Shown: positions 40,037 through 51,005, counted from the stretch's first letter. The stretch: 64,000 nucleotides of DNA from Rubinisphaera italica (GCF_007859715.1 NZ_SJPG01000001.1:4566228-4630227), one strand, 5' to 3'. A program made the numbers and translations. The notes: generated by a model from the sequence alone, not told the origin.

Positions 40037-41407
40037 TCAACAATTGTAATTCGAACGCACTTGTTTCAATTGTAATGTAGACAAATCATTGAGACTGGCA
40101 ACAGGCTCTACTTTCGGTGACATGAACTCAGTTTTGATTTTCTCATTCACGTTAATTGCCGTACGAACAGCAACAATCGAAACGCATACAAAACCTATCA
40201 CCATCAGTGCAATCATCCAGGCAGGAGCCGCGACGGTTTTTCGGTATCGTTTCGACAACGCCAAATACAACAACGAAGCCGCCAGGATCGGTCCACCTAA
40301 TACCGTAAGTGCCTGAGCAATAATAATGAGAGTGACGCGATTCCAATCCGCCAGAATCATGGCGAGTGTGACAGCCATCCCGGCAAACAGGGCCAACACA
40401 GTAAACAGTTTCGGCCATTTTTGATCAAGCGAGGCTCCCAGGTTCAACCCATCCGAAAGCAACACACCACCAATCGTGGCATTTACCAGAAACGAACTGA
40501 AAGCTCCAGCGAAAATTCCAGCAATGAAGAGGTAGGTCGCATTCTCTCCAAACAAAGGGGAAAGCTGTCGGGCGACATCGGTAACTGAGCTCAACTCTTT
40601 CGGATCGACACGACCATACAGCACTGCAGCCGAGGTGCACATGATCATCATCGTTGTTAAACCGAGAGCTGCGATGCCCGTAATCGAGTCAGCCAGTCCT
40701 GTTTGAGCATCCTTAATGGACCAGCCTTTTTCACGCACAAGGTATGCCTGATAGAAGGCTCCGGCAATCGAAAAGGTCGTCCCGATCATCCCCAGAATTG
40801 CCAGATAGGAATCACTTGTGGACGCATTTGCAGATGCTTTCGGAAGCGAGGGAATCATGCCTTTGGCGACATCGGAAATCGCAGGTTGTGCCATGAACAG
40901 GTTAATTCCGAATCCGATGATCATCAGGACCATGAGAGCGATCATCAGTTTTTCCAGCTTCTGATACAACTGGCTGAATCCATAAAGCGTTGCCACGATC
41001 AACAGATTCATGCCGATTAGTATGCCCGCTTTGAGCCAGTTCAATTGGGTGGCAGGAAACTCATCGGAAGGTTGTGGTAACAGAGGATCGAGAGCGGCAA
41101 TGACAGCAATGTTATTGCTGGACTGAAACGCAGCGACGACCAGAAACAGAATCACACCAATCAGAATGGAAACCGGTTTGCCGAGACTTCGGGCCAACTC
41201 CTGACAGGGAGTCAACTCGAGTGTTGCTCCGAGCCGGGCCGAGAGAGCCGTCGCACCAATCATCAGCAATATAGCCAGGGCGATCACCCATAGCATACTG
41301 TAACCATATTCGCAGCCGACTTTGGAACTGGTCAAAATACTACCAGGTCCCAGCACCACGGCTGCCACAATAATCGCTGGACCAAATCGACTTAACAATT
41401 TCTGCAT
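40037..41407 (-). CDS. Nramp-related membrane transporter, non-canonical metal site
   Basis: 456 aa with about 11 hydrophobic helices. The start at 41407 has GGAA 6 nt upstream; an ATG two codons earlier is possible. TM1 reads [20 protein letters not shown], aligning with the Nramp DPGN loop but with LGPG in place of it. TM6 ([20 protein letters not shown]) lacks the MPH motif. Canonical manganese/iron ligands are thus missing and the substrate is uncertain; Nramp-related Mg or organic-solute carriers are alternatives. Confidence 0.8.
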   Translation of the reverse strand: MQKLLSRFGPAIIVAAVVLGPGSILTSSKVGCEYGYSMLWVIALAILLMIGATALSARLGATLELTPCQELARSLGKPVSILIGVILFLVVAAFQSSNNIAVIAALDPLLPQPSDEFPATQLNWLKAGILIGMNLLIVATLYGFSQLYQKLEKLMIALMVLMIIGFGINLFMAQPAISDVAKGMIPSLPKASANASTSDSYLAILGMIGTTFSIAGAFYQAYLVREKGWSIKDAQTGLADSITGIAALGLTTMMIMCTSAAVLYGRVDPKELSSVTDVARQLSPLFGENATYLFIAGIFAGAFSSFLVNATIGGVLLSDGLNLGASLDQKWPKLFTVLALFAGMAVTLAMILADWNRVTLIIIAQALTVLGGPILAASLLYLALSKRYRKTVAAPAWMIALMVIGFVCVSIVAVRTAINVNEKIKTEFMSPKVEPVASLNDLSTLQLKQVRSNYNC

Positions 41408-42167
41408 GATCATTTCCGTTTCGACGTTTTGTCAAAAGTGATATATCGCCATATCATCTGCATCATTTATTGGACAGCATGAAAGGTTTGTTCATTAAAC
41501 AATTTGGAAGCGGGAGTATCCAGGGATCGCTTTGGTCAGATTGGAGAAAGGGCAGGAGGGGTCAGTGATTTTGACTCGGTAGGATTAAAACAAGCCGATC
41601 CCATACCACAACACATTGAGCACTTCCGCAAATTCTCGCGTTTTGCCACTCGCTTTGCAATGGATTTTGTTTGAAGTTGTGAATTCACTCGTTGAGTTTT
41701 AGGTCTCCCCGCTAGAGAAACCCATAATGAGCAGCTGAACTCGTAGAATCGGTATAACCAGCGTAACGAACTGATAGAACCGTTATCACTTAACAGAGCG
41801 ATGCAAAAAAACATCATGTGAATGTTGCAAATTTACGACACGCCGCGAAATGTGTGATAGGTTTGTGTTGAGATTGTATTGGTTCGTGTCATTCGTAGCG
41901 ATCCGACTGTAACTGATGAGGACACTTCTATCCTGTCGCATCACTACCGTTTAGGCCGCGAGTGAACTTCGGACGTCAGAGTCTCATAAACATCGTCACG
42001 CAAGGGGGAATAATCTGGAGGATGATCCCTGATGATGAGTTGAGGCTCGTTCGATTTGTGCTCTGCACGGATGTCATAGCAGCGAAACGGGGGCGGCAGC
42101 ATGGAGGTCCGCCCCCGGTCGTTGATCTTTGGACCCGCAATTTCAATTAATAAATAAAACAGAGAAG

Positions 42168-42189
42168 GACAGGCTTGCAGTCTGTCTGA
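42168..42189. repeat. interspersed dyad, degenerate unit
   Basis: GGACAGGCTTGCAGTCTGTC is a partial palindrome related to the dyads at 42316 and 51071. Confidence 0.45.
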
Positions 42190-42315
42190 ATAAAATATCA
42201 ACGGGTAGCAGTGGCGCTCTCGAAGAGAAGCCCCCGAATCGAACATTCCGGGGGTTTCCACTGAAGCGGAGTGCCCCCGCCACCCACGATGAATTGTCAA
42301 TCTCAATCAAAAATA

Positions 42316-42339
42316 AACAGGCTGGAAGCCTGTCCTACT
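42316..42339. repeat. interspersed 'acaggctggaagcctgtcc' dyad
   Basis: ACAGGCTGGAAGCCTGTCCT forms a hairpin (ACAGGCT / AGCCTGT around GGA). It lies just before the ftsK start and recurs near 51071 with one change. Confidence 0.6.
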
Positions 42340-42354
42340 TATATTAGTGAAACC

Positions 42355-44667
42355 ATGATTGATTACGAGCGTTTAAAGACTGATCTGGCAGCGTTGGGGC
42401 TCTTTGCCCTGTTGCTGTTCGTTGCGCTCAGTTTGATCAGTTATGATCCGCTCGATGCTCCGGCAAATGCTGTCTATCCTTTGGCAGAGACCGTTTCTAA
42501 CTTGTGTGGCCCGATGGGGGCACGCGTTGCCAATCTGTTCATGAACAGTCTCGGCTACGCCTGTTATATCCTGATCGTCTCGGCCATCGTTTTCGATTTA
42601 CGCCTCTTCTCCACACGTCCCGTTAAGGATTTATTTTTGCGTGGACTTGGCATTGGCTTCATCGTCTTTTCAGCCGCGACGGCTCTCAATCTGTTTCTGC
42701 CAGCTCTGGGAAATCCCGGTCTCTACGGCAGTGGAGGACGTGTCGGTGCGATGGGTGTGCTAATGCTGGAGAAGAAATTCTCCATGGTCGGCTCAACACT
42801 TGTCCTGATGACACTTATGCTGGCCGGACTGATGCTTTCGGCAGAATTGTTCGCGATGGCAATCATCAGAAAGTTTTTCCTGTTGCCGATGACGCTGCTG
42901 CTGGCAAAAATCCGACCTGCCCAACCGGACACAAAAGAAATTGAAAAGCAGACACTGCTCGACATGCCCTTGTGCGAAGCTCCTGTGAGACAAACGGTTT
43001 TGCCAAGAGCAAAAGCTGCCGCTCCTGATGAGCAGGTTTCAGAGGTTTACGATGAGGATGAAGAAGACTCTGCGCTTCCTTTCAAAGTGAATCCACCCGC
43101 AAATTCGCACGATGCGAAACGGGGCGAACTTGTCGAGGAGGAAGTAGCTGATGCGGTCCCTTTTGAATTACCGCCTCTCGAGCTTCTCGAGGAAGCTGAA
43201 GAGTTTCCGTATGATCTGCTTGCCAAAAAGGCACAGATCGCAGCTGCGACTCTTGAAAAAACATTTCAGGAATTCAATCTGAATGTGAAGGTCTCCGAGA
43301 TCGATACCGGTCCGGTGGTCACGCAATTTGAGCTTGATCTGGAACCGGGTCTGCGCGTCTCGAAAGTGACGGCACTGGCCGACGATCTGGCGATTGCGCT
43401 GCGGGTTCCAGCAGTGCGAATTGTTTCTCCAATTCCCGGTAAGAATACCGTTGGCGTTGAAGTTCCGAATGAAAAGCGGGTGATGGTCCGCATGAAGGAA
43501 CTGATTGAAGCCAGTGCCGAAGAGAATGCAGAAATGAGTCTGCCTCTCTTCTTAGGCAAAGATGTTTCCGGTCGCGCGATGACTGTTGATCTGGCGAAAA
43601 TGCCTCACCTGTTGATTGCCGGTCGAACCGGTACAGGTAAGTCGGTCTGTCTGAATACATTGATCCTCTCGCTGCTGATGACACGCAGTCCAGAGCAGGT
43701 CAAGATGTTAATGATCGATCCGAAGATGGTTGAGCTTTCGCCATACATGAAGATTCCGCATCTGATGAATCCGGTCATTACGGACATGAAAAAAGCGGAA
43801 GCAGTGCTCGCATGGGCAGTCGACAAGATGGAAGAGCGTTACGAAATTCTCGCTCAATGCGGCGTGCGACACCTGGATGGCTTCAACAAAATGAGTCGTG
43901 AAGCGGTGCTGAAAAAGATGGGCGTTGAAGCCGGATCGATTGAAGCGGATCAGGTTCCGGAAAAGATGCCTTACATCGTGATCATCGCCGACGAGATGGC
44001 CGACATGATGATGACCTCCGGCAAAGATGCTGAAGGACACATTATTCGTCTGGCTCAGAAATCACGTGCGGTCGGCATTCATCTGGTCCTGGCAACGCAA
44101 AAACCGACGGTCGATGTGATTACTGGTTTGATCAAATCGAACCTGCCAGCTCGCGTCTCCTTCCAGGTCGCCAGCCGAACCGATAGCCGCGTTGTGCTCG
44201 ATGAAATGGGAGCCGAACGTCTGCTCGGTAATGGAGACATGCTGTACCTCGCACCGGGCACAAGTAATTTGAGCCGGGCCCAGGGAACGTATGTCAGCGA
44301 TGATGAAGTGAACGGCGTGATTCAATTCCTCGGCAAACATGAACCCGAGTATTCAACGGAACTCTCGCAGGTCACATCGGAATCGAGTGGTGGCGTGCAG
44401 CGTGGTATGGAAGCGATTAAAGATCGCGATGAACTTTACGAACAGGCGATTGAAGTTGTCGTTCGCGAAGGTCGCGGCTCGGTTTCACTGCTGCAACGTG
44501 CCTTGGGTGTAGGTTACGGACGCGGTGCAAGATTGATCGACTACATGGCCGAGGATGGCATCGTTGGCGAGTACAACGGCTCCCAGGCGCGCGAAGTCCT
44601 CTACACACCCGAGCAATGGGAAGCTGTCCAGAACGGCGAAGAAGCTGACGATTACGCGATGGCATGA
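42355..44667 (+). CDS. ftsK: DNA translocase FtsK/SpoIIIE
   Basis: 770 aa from the ATG at 42355 (MIDYERLKTDL); an upstream ATG at 42271 would translate the dyad repeat and is rejected. Four hydrophobic helices occupy about residues 12-190, then an acidic linker. The motor shows the alpha domain (FNLNVKVSEIDTGPVVTQFE), Walker A AGRTGTGKS and Walker B IVIIADEMAD. The C-terminal winged-helix gamma domain (GSVSLLQRALGVGYGRGARL) would read KOPS-like sequences. It pumps DNA at the septum so that chromosome dimers are resolved. Confidence 0.95.
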   Translation: MIDYERLKTDLAALGLFALLLFVALSLISYDPLDAPANAVYPLAETVSNLCGPMGARVANLFMNSLGYACYILIVSAIVFDLRLFSTRPVKDLFLRGLGIGFIVFSAATALNLFLPALGNPGLYGSGGRVGAMGVLMLEKKFSMVGSTLVLMTLMLAGLMLSAELFAMAIIRKFFLLPMTLLLAKIRPAQPDTKEIEKQTLLDMPLCEAPVRQTVLPRAKAAAPDEQVSEVYDEDEEDSALPFKVNPPANSHDAKRGELVEEEVADAVPFELPPLELLEEAEEFPYDLLAKKAQIAAATLEKTFQEFNLNVKVSEIDTGPVVTQFELDLEPGLRVSKVTALADDLAIALRVPAVRIVSPIPGKNTVGVEVPNEKRVMVRMKELIEASAEENAEMSLPLFLGKDVSGRAMTVDLAKMPHLLIAGRTGTGKSVCLNTLILSLLMTRSPEQVKMLMIDPKMVELSPYMKIPHLMNPVITDMKKAEAVLAWAVDKMEERYEILAQCGVRHLDGFNKMSREAVLKKMGVEAGSIEADQVPEKMPYIVIIADEMADMMMTSGKDAEGHIIRLAQKSRAVGIHLVLATQKPTVDVITGLIKSNLPARVSFQVASRTDSRVVLDEMGAERLLGNGDMLYLAPGTSNLSRAQGTYVSDDEVNGVIQFLGKHEPEYSTELSQVTSESSGGVQRGMEAIKDRDELYEQAIEVVVREGRGSVSLLQRALGVGYGRGARLIDYMAEDGIVGEYNGSQAREVLYTPEQWEAVQNGEEADDYAMA

Positions 44668-44879
44668 TCAAACTGGAACTGATCACGCAATCATAATTGT
44701 CGAGGTCTACCCTAACCCAGCGATGATGAGCAGCAGTTAGAGCATTTTCAAATGGTTTCTGCTGTCGCATGGGCACCAAATGTCCTAAACGCTGAGTTTG
44801 CTCTTGCTGAACCCTGCAGGTGATTTTCGTATTTGCTATAAAGTAGAGATTATCATTTCCAATAACGAATCGCTGACTT

Positions 44880-45578
44880 ATGAATTTTCTATCCGCACGC
44901 TGGGAGCATTTATTACTGGCAAACTATGTTGTCGAGCCAGAGGTTTTGCAGCCGTTTGTTCCTGAAGGAACGAAACTTGATGCCTTTGACGGCCAGGTCT
45001 ATGTGAGTCTGGTTGCGTTTCTGTTCAATCGGATGAGTATTGCAGGAATACCGATTCCTTTTCATCAATCCTTTGAAGAAGTCAATTTGCGATTCTATGT
45101 CGCTCCCGACAAAGACCCCTCGATTCGGGCTGTGACGTTTATTAAGGAGATCGTTCCGAAAGCATCGATCCCATTCATTTCCAATACACTGTTCCATGAA
45201 AATTATGTCACATTGCCTATGGATCATTGCAATGAAGACAAGCACCATTCCTATTCCTGGATGAACAAAGTCAAAAACTCGATCTCTGGAACGATCGAAT
45301 CCGAACTGACTCTCCCTGCGAACAATTCCATCAGTGAGTTTATTACAGAACATTACTGGGGGTATGCAAAAGCCCCAAACTACACACTCGAGTATGAGGT
45401 CAGGCATCCCCAGTGGAATTGCTGCGAAGTCACACAGTATGAGATCAATGTGGACTACGCCACCAATTACGGAAAAGAATTTTCCTTCCTCAACGATCAG
45501 CAACCTCACAATGTGCTCTACGCTCAGGGCTCTCCAGTGAGTGTCCTGTATCCCTCCCGACTGCAAAAACCAAAGTAG
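44880..45578 (+). CDS. DUF2071 (YqjF-like) protein
   Basis: 232 aa. Family landmarks are FLSARWEHLLLANYVVEPEVLQPFVP, VYVSLVAFLFNRMSIAGIPIPF and FEEVNLRFYV, covering nearly the whole length expected for DUF2071, which shares the acetoacetate-decarboxylase fold. Enzymatic activity is unknown. It stands alone and is followed by a strong terminator. Confidence 0.88.
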   Translation: MNFLSARWEHLLLANYVVEPEVLQPFVPEGTKLDAFDGQVYVSLVAFLFNRMSIAGIPIPFHQSFEEVNLRFYVAPDKDPSIRAVTFIKEIVPKASIPFISNTLFHENYVTLPMDHCNEDKHHSYSWMNKVKNSISGTIESELTLPANNSISEFITEHYWGYAKAPNYTLEYEVRHPQWNCCEVTQYEINVDYATNYGKEFSFLNDQQPHNVLYAQGSPVSVLYPSRLQKPK

Positions 45579-45611
45579 ACCAAGTCTAGTTTTAAAGTCG
45601 CTGCGAAATGA

Positions 45612-45648
45612 AAGAACGGGATGAGCGTTATCTGCTCATCCCGTTCTT
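45612..45648. terminator. strong bidirectional terminator hairpin
   Basis: Perfect 15-bp stem AAGAACGGGATGAGC / GCTCATCCCGTTCTT with a 7-nt loop. It lies between the convergent ends of the DUF2071 gene (45578) and the giant secreted protein gene (45676). Confidence 0.85.
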
Positions 45649-45675
45649 GTTTCGACTGCAGTGGACATATTCTGA

Positions 45676-48600
45676 TTAAAGAACTTCATCGCTCCTGCGG
45701 GCACCCAGAAGAATATCGTTCATGCCATCAAAGAACAGGTCGCGTCCCTGGAAGTCAATCAGGAGATCACGTTCACCATCGTCAGTCACTTCCAGTTCGG
45801 CAGCGACCAGAGAGACACGGCTCGAAAAGGAGCCGCCGCCATTCCAGGTGTCGAGCAGTAACATCAAGCCGGCATAATCGTTATCCAGATTGGTCGTGCC
45901 GCCGATTAGAATATCCTGACCAGAACCGCCAGCAACGAGATCACTGCCAAGCCCGCCGATCAGAATATCATTCCCGTTATTGCCGTAGAGCATGTCGTTG
46001 CCAGAACCACCGAGGATGGCCGTCATGCCGCCTCCCCCAGAGAGCCAGTCGTTTCCACTTCCGCCATCAATCAGAGTTGGAGTTTTTACGCGATTATCCA
46101 CCTTCACGTAATCGTTACCAGACCCGGTCAATATCGTCAGAGAATTAATACCCGAAGATGATTGCGTTACGTAGTTGACATTGCATCCACCGAAAGCCGT
46201 CAGGATGTGGTAGCTGTTCCAATACTTCGTGACAAAAACCAGATCGTTACTATCCGAACCGATGATGAATAACTCGCCGTCGATCACATTGATCCCCTGC
46301 ACGATTGCCTGAGTCGTCAAGGTTGAAGAAGTGCCTCCATCTTCGTCGATGGCAGTAACCAGAATCGTATAGATGCCTCCGGCTGCATATTGATGCCCAC
46401 CTGCGAACGAATCGTTAAGTTGATCGACAGATATCGACTCGATGGCTGAGCCATCACCCCAGTCAACAGTCACAGTGTGTGTGTCGGCATTCAGGGCAGG
46501 ATCAAAAAACGATCCATCGAGTGTGACATAGCCACTTTCGGAGATGTCGTCGAAATTACTGTTGCTCGAATTGAGGACGGTAATATCCGGAGCCACGTTA
46601 TTGATGGTCAGAGTTGTCTGAGCAGTAGAAACATTCGTCCCGTCACTCACTTCGACAGTCACGTTCACACTTTGAGGCCCATCGTTCAAGCCGAGTGCGG
46701 CCAGTTGAGCGTTGGTCAGAGTGGGCGTAGCTCCGGTGATGTTTTCATCGTAGTCGCCATCCCCGTCGACATCCCAGCGATAGGTCAATGAAGTCGAATC
46801 GGCATCGGTTGAAGCCGAGGCATCGAGGGACAGGTCATCTCCTTCTGAAATTTCATAAGGACCGCCGGCATCGGAGACAGGGACGTAGTCTTCATTGATG
46901 ATCGTCCCCAGTCCACTGGCATCGACAATGGTGACATCGTTCGAGCCGGCGAGGTTGAAGAGATTCACAAAGAAATCTTCATCCATCTCGGCAAGATCTT
47001 CGGGAGTGATTTTAATTGTGATGGACTGCATTTCGCCAGCCTGTCCCATATAACTGAGCGTTCCTGACTGTGCGACATAATCTGCGAATGAAGCTGAGCC
47101 ATCAGCGGTTGCGAATTCGACACTAAACCCGGCATCAATTCGATTTGTGCTCGTCACAGTGAAAATTGCATTGACGGTGCCGGAATCGCCTTCAATTAAA
47201 GTCACGTCATCGATAGAGAGAGAGGTTTCCAGATCGGTCAGGTCGATCGTCACATCGGCTGTGTCGAACTCGCCACATTGATCTTCCACCTGCACGGTCA
47301 GCATAAAGCTGGGGTTGGTTTCGAAGTCGATGGCTGATGCGTTGGCAACGGTAATTTCACCCGTCATGGAATCAATCGCAAAAGCCCCGGCTGTATTGCC
47401 TCCTGTGATCGAGTACGTCAGCACATTATCAATATCGACATCGTTCCCGATGACAGTCCCGACAACAGTGCCACTGCTGCGGTTTTCCTCGATCGTGAAG
47501 CTGTCATCGCCAATTGTCGGAGGATTATTGACAGAACCAAATCCAAAGATGTAGGCGGCTCCATCGTTGACATTTGTCGTTTCTCCCAGATCGCTGCGAG
47601 TATCATCGGTAGGTGCTCCGATGACAACCAGATCTCCAGTGAGATCAATTGCAGTTCCGAACGTATCGAAAGCAGCTGGGGTCGGGTTCTCGAAGATGCT
47701 GGTTGGCGTACCCGGAGTTGCACTGTCGAGATCGAACAGATAAGCCCGTCCTGCATCGGTCACACTGTTAGGGTCGGCCAGTCGAGCTGAGACCGCCAAT
47801 GTTCGCCCGGAAAGAGCCAGATCACTTCCGAAGCGACCACCGATTGTCGGTTCAGGATGATTGATCGTAAGTACCGGAGCGATTGTACTGCCCGCCAGAT
47901 CGTAAACGTGCACTTGTCCAACTTCACTCCCCAGGACACTGCTGGTTTGAGCACCGACGGCTAAGGTGTCCCCGTCAATATCCAGGGAAAAACCGAAGTT
48001 GTCGGAGGTTCCGATATTGGGATTGTTGATTGTATTGGTCAGCGTGGCCACATAAGGGCTGAAATTCAAATCGTAGACATAAACGCGACCACGTTGAACA
48101 CCTGAAGTTCCATTTGTGACTTGATTAAAAGCTCCGATGGCAAGCGTATCACCGGAGATGGCCAGGTTCTGCCGAGAGAATTGGACACTGTTGTCGCCGG
48201 GGTTAGTAATTGTGAGCCGATGAGTCACCTGCTGTTGCAGGGTATTGGTGTCGATGGTCAACTCGTAAACATACGCGGCTCCTTTATTGGAGAAGTCGCT
48301 GGCGTAATCGCCCACAACAATTTTATTTCCAGAAATTGCCACGGAATCGCCAAATTGCCCCTGAATTCCCGAGGGCTTGCTGATCACAACAGGACCATTG
48401 AGGGTCGGGCCACTTAAATCGTACAGATAAGCTTTGCCGGTTCCCCGGGCACCGACAACGAGATTCGTGCCATCGATCGCAATATCGCTACCAAACAGGC
48501 CATTGCTGTTGCCTTGAGAATTCTCAATCACGAACAGCGGAGTCGTTGAAGTTGAGGTGGCATCGTAAACATAAACAACGCCGGAATTCGTTGCAGTTGT

Positions 48601-48876
48601 ACTGTCTTCAAATTGAGCCCCAACTACTACGAACTGATCATTCGCAACAACGTGATCGCCATATTGTGCGGAGTTTCCGGGATTGGCATTTGTCGAAAGA
48701 AGAGTTGTCGTTCCTCCTACACCTGTACATGAACAGGAAAGGACGACGCGTGATTCGAGCGACTCCACACTCACCATCTGAGTCGCGTCTCTACTGGAAC
48801 CTCCCTGACGGTATCGGCGAGAGATTTCTCGACTTGAATGATTACGGATGGTGAGCAATCGTCCTAATGATTTCAT
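45676..48876 (-). CDS. giant secreted protein: beta-propeller-like, cadherin, Calx-beta, PKD, RTX repeats
   Basis: 1066 aa from the ATG at 48876 (AAGG 7 nt upstream); the longer frame to 48975 is rejected. An LEPR-XLL-like planctomycete surface motif (VESLESRVVLS) stands near residue 50. Next come six or more FG-GAP/propeller-type repeats (VVGAQFEDSTT, VVGARGTG, LAVSARLADP), a cadherin domain (FTIEENRSSGTVVG, FETNPSFMLTVQVED), a Calx-beta domain (LIEGDSGTVNAIFTV), two PKD-like domains (DAGGPYEISEGDDLSLDAS, VDWGDGSA) and RTX calcium-binding repeats (GGSGNDMLYGNNGNDILIGG). Probably a calcium-dependent adhesin or cell-surface protein. Truncation is not seen. Confidence 0.88.
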   Translation of the reverse strand: MKSLGRLLTIRNHSSREISRRYRQGGSSRDATQMVSVESLESRVVLSCSCTGVGGTTTLLSTNANPGNSAQYGDHVVANDQFVVVGAQFEDSTTATNSGVVYVYDATSTSTTPLFVIENSQGNSNGLFGSDIAIDGTNLVVGARGTGKAYLYDLSGPTLNGPVVISKPSGIQGQFGDSVAISGNKIVVGDYASDFSNKGAAYVYELTIDTNTLQQQVTHRLTITNPGDNSVQFSRQNLAISGDTLAIGAFNQVTNGTSGVQRGRVYVYDLNFSPYVATLTNTINNPNIGTSDNFGFSLDIDGDTLAVGAQTSSVLGSEVGQVHVYDLAGSTIAPVLTINHPEPTIGGRFGSDLALSGRTLAVSARLADPNSVTDAGRAYLFDLDSATPGTPTSIFENPTPAAFDTFGTAIDLTGDLVVIGAPTDDTRSDLGETTNVNDGAAYIFGFGSVNNPPTIGDDSFTIEENRSSGTVVGTVIGNDVDIDNVLTYSITGGNTAGAFAIDSMTGEITVANASAIDFETNPSFMLTVQVEDQCGEFDTADVTIDLTDLETSLSIDDVTLIEGDSGTVNAIFTVTSTNRIDAGFSVEFATADGSASFADYVAQSGTLSYMGQAGEMQSITIKITPEDLAEMDEDFFVNLFNLAGSNDVTIVDASGLGTIINEDYVPVSDAGGPYEISEGDDLSLDASASTDADSTSLTYRWDVDGDGDYDENITGATPTLTNAQLAALGLNDGPQSVNVTVEVSDGTNVSTAQTTLTINNVAPDITVLNSSNSNFDDISESGYVTLDGSFFDPALNADTHTVTVDWGDGSAIESISVDQLNDSFAGGHQYAAGGIYTILVTAIDEDGGTSSTLTTQAIVQGINVIDGELFIIGSDSNDLVFVTKYWNSYHILTAFGGCNVNYVTQSSSGINSLTILTGSGNDYVKVDNRVKTPTLIDGGSGNDWLSGGGGMTAILGGSGNDMLYGNNGNDILIGGLGSDLVAGGSGQDILIGGTTNLDNDYAGLMLLLDTWNGGGSFSSRVSLVAAELEVTDDGERDLLIDFQGRDLFFDGMNDILLGARRSDEVL

Positions 48877-49536
48877 TATGCAGCCTTTGTGATTTGAGTG
48901 ACCGGTGAACGCTTCGCACTCGACTTGAGCACTGAATTTGCTGTTGGGAAAGCATGCCACAGATGTGATGATCAATAGCTTAACAACGATCCTGAAATAT
49001 CCTCATTGTTTTATCGCCAGAATCTCATGACAAACTTCCCTCTACGGGATAAATTTCTGCCTGTATCACTGGTAGAGATCAGTAAAACTGAGCAGAGCTG
49101 AGGATATCACGCATGCTTCACAATACTCAATACCTCCTGGTTGAATTCCGGGAGTAATGTTGAGATCTCCAATCAGTCACTAAATCGAATTATACCCCTT
49201 GATATATAGGGTTTTGTTCTGGCTGCCTGCCCTTTGCATACCCTTGCCACCTGCCGGTTTTAATAAAGATTCCATGAATTCTCTATCAATGCCAGAGTCA
49301 TAGAATTTCCGTTTGAGTCAACTGGAGTGGTCCTGTCCTTTGCAGCCCGGATGAAGAATTCAGAAAGGAAATCTGCTGTAATCGTAATCGCAGCAGTCGT
49401 ATTATCTGACAGGATTATCTGGTTGGAGACAGTAGGGAACAATGCGCAAAATGGGATGATACTCGACACTGGTACCCTGGGAAGCTATTGTGAATTTTCT
49501 GAGATCCCAACATGAATAAGAATATGCGAGGTCGCT
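48877..49536. other. gene-free region between divergent genes
   Basis: About 660 bp upstream of both the giant protein gene and the sulfatase gene. Two small frames (49260-49469 minus, 49327-49515 plus) overlap each other and lack recognisable features. Promoters for both neighbours are expected but I could not pick them with confidence. Confidence 0.4.
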
Positions 49537-50919
49537 ATGATCAAATTATTCCTCTCTGTCGTAACAGTTGTCCTTCTTGCCAGCAGCAGTTTGCCAGCTG
49601 CGAATTCTCCGAATGTTATCTACATTCTGTCCGATGATCTGGGCTATGGAGATTTGTCATGCTACGGACAAGATAAATTGACAACTCCAAATATCGACCG
49701 ACTGGCTGCAGAAGGCCTGAAATTCACTGCCCATTACTCAGGCAATACCGTGTGCAGTCCTTCGCGAGCCGTCTTGATGACGGGGCAACATTCCGGCCAT
49801 TGTTATCTGCGTGGTAATGTGAGTGGCGAAAAGAAAGCGGAGCTCGATCCTGAAATGACTGTCCTCCCCGAACTATTCAAAGCGTCCGGTTACGCGACAG
49901 GAGCATTCGGGAAATGGGGACTGGGACATACCAATGAATCGGGAGCAAAGAATCCAAACTCGCACGGTTTCGATGAATTCTATGGCTGGAAATCTCAGAC
50001 GATTGCTCACACCTATTATCCAACCAGCGTCGTCGACAATGGTCGGGAAGTTCCCCTTGAACCGGGCACTTTTATTCACGACTTGATTATGGATCGAGCC
50101 CGGATATTCATCTCAAAAAACGCGAAAAACAATACCCCTTTCTTCTGCTATATTCCGACAGCCGTGCCTCATGCGGCGATGCATGCTCCCAAAGAACTGC
50201 ATGAGAAATGGCGGAAAGTCTTTCCTCAATTCGATAGCAAAATCGGCAAGTATGGGGCTGGCGGCGAACCTTGCCCCGATGTCCAGAATCCAATCGCAGG
50301 CTTTGCAGCGATGATGGAAAATCTCGATAACGAAGTCGGTTCCCTACTTGATTTACTCAACGAATTGCATATCGACGACAACACTCTCGTGATCTTCAGC
50401 AGCGACAACGGTGCTCATAAAGAAGGAGGACACGATCCCACATTCTGGAATTCGACCGGGAGCCTGCGTGGACATAAACGGGACATGCACGAAGGCGGGA
50501 TCCGTGCTCCGATGCTCGCTCGCTGGCCGGGCGTCATTTCAGCTGGTGAAACGACAGATCACCTGAGCAGCTTCCAGGATGTGCTCCCGACTATGGCTGA
50601 ATTACTGCAACAACCCGTTCCCACTCAAGTCGATGGCATTTCCTTTCTGCCGACACTCAAGGGCGATCATAAATCTCAACAGCAGCACGAATCTCTGTAC
50701 TGGGAATTCTGCAAGGGAACCGAACAGAAAATTGATACTCAAGCTGTCCGTATGGGAGATTGGAAAGCATTCCGCAAAGCTGGTCAGCAGACCGAGCTTT
50801 ATGATCTGGATTCAGACCCTTATGAAAAGAATAATCTAGCCAAGGCAGAGCCTGAGATCGTCTCCAAAATGGAGACGATCATGAGCGAGGCCCACGAACC
50901 ATTACCGGGGCAGAACTGA
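49537..50919 (+). CDS. secreted arylsulfatase-type sulfatase
   Basis: 460 aa. A signal peptide (MIKLFLSVVTVVLLASSSLPA) leads into the sulfatase core: metal-binding D33-D34 in ILSDDLGYGDLS, the formylglycine site C73-S-P-S-R77, and SSDNGAHKEGGHD. The C-terminal domain ends with YDLDSDPYEKNNLA, typical of family S1 sulfatases. The Cys must be converted to formylglycine by a maturase not encoded here. It removes sulfate esters, likely from polysaccharides, in the periplasm or outside. Planctomycetes carry many such genes. Confidence 0.95.
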   Translation: MIKLFLSVVTVVLLASSSLPAANSPNVIYILSDDLGYGDLSCYGQDKLTTPNIDRLAAEGLKFTAHYSGNTVCSPSRAVLMTGQHSGHCYLRGNVSGEKKAELDPEMTVLPELFKASGYATGAFGKWGLGHTNESGAKNPNSHGFDEFYGWKSQTIAHTYYPTSVVDNGREVPLEPGTFIHDLIMDRARIFISKNAKNNTPFFCYIPTAVPHAAMHAPKELHEKWRKVFPQFDSKIGKYGAGGEPCPDVQNPIAGFAAMMENLDNEVGSLLDLLNELHIDDNTLVIFSSDNGAHKEGGHDPTFWNSTGSLRGHKRDMHEGGIRAPMLARWPGVISAGETTDHLSSFQDVLPTMAELLQQPVPTQVDGISFLPTLKGDHKSQQQHESLYWEFCKGTEQKIDTQAVRMGDWKAFRKAGQQTELYDLDSDPYEKNNLAKAEPEIVSKMETIMSEAHEPLPGQN

Positions 50920-51005
50920 ACAGATACGTTCTCGCAGGCAGTTGTTCTCTATCGTGGAAAGGCCTGAAAAAGTTTAAACACAATGTACGACTGAAGCACA
51001 ATGTC

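Larger units (their letters stand above)
41408..42354. other. long gene-free stretch with hairpins and dyads
   Basis: About 950 bp between divergent genes. It holds a GC-rich hairpin at about 42089-42116 (GGGGGCGG ... CCGCCCCC), a bulged hairpin at about 42226-42251 and two copies of the 'acaggc...gcctgt' dyad. Small frames here have no recognisable content. The ftsK promoter should be near the right end. Confidence 0.5.

Noticed and set aside
41536..41817. 93-codon minus-strand frame
   Set aside because: Composition is not protein-like and no ribosome binding site or homology is visible.
42271..42354. Upstream start for ftsK
   Set aside because: It would translate the interspersed dyad repeat; the conserved N-terminus begins at 42355.
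49260..49515. Two overlapping small frames on opposite strands before the sulfatase
   Set aside because: They are complementary in part and neither has recognisable features.
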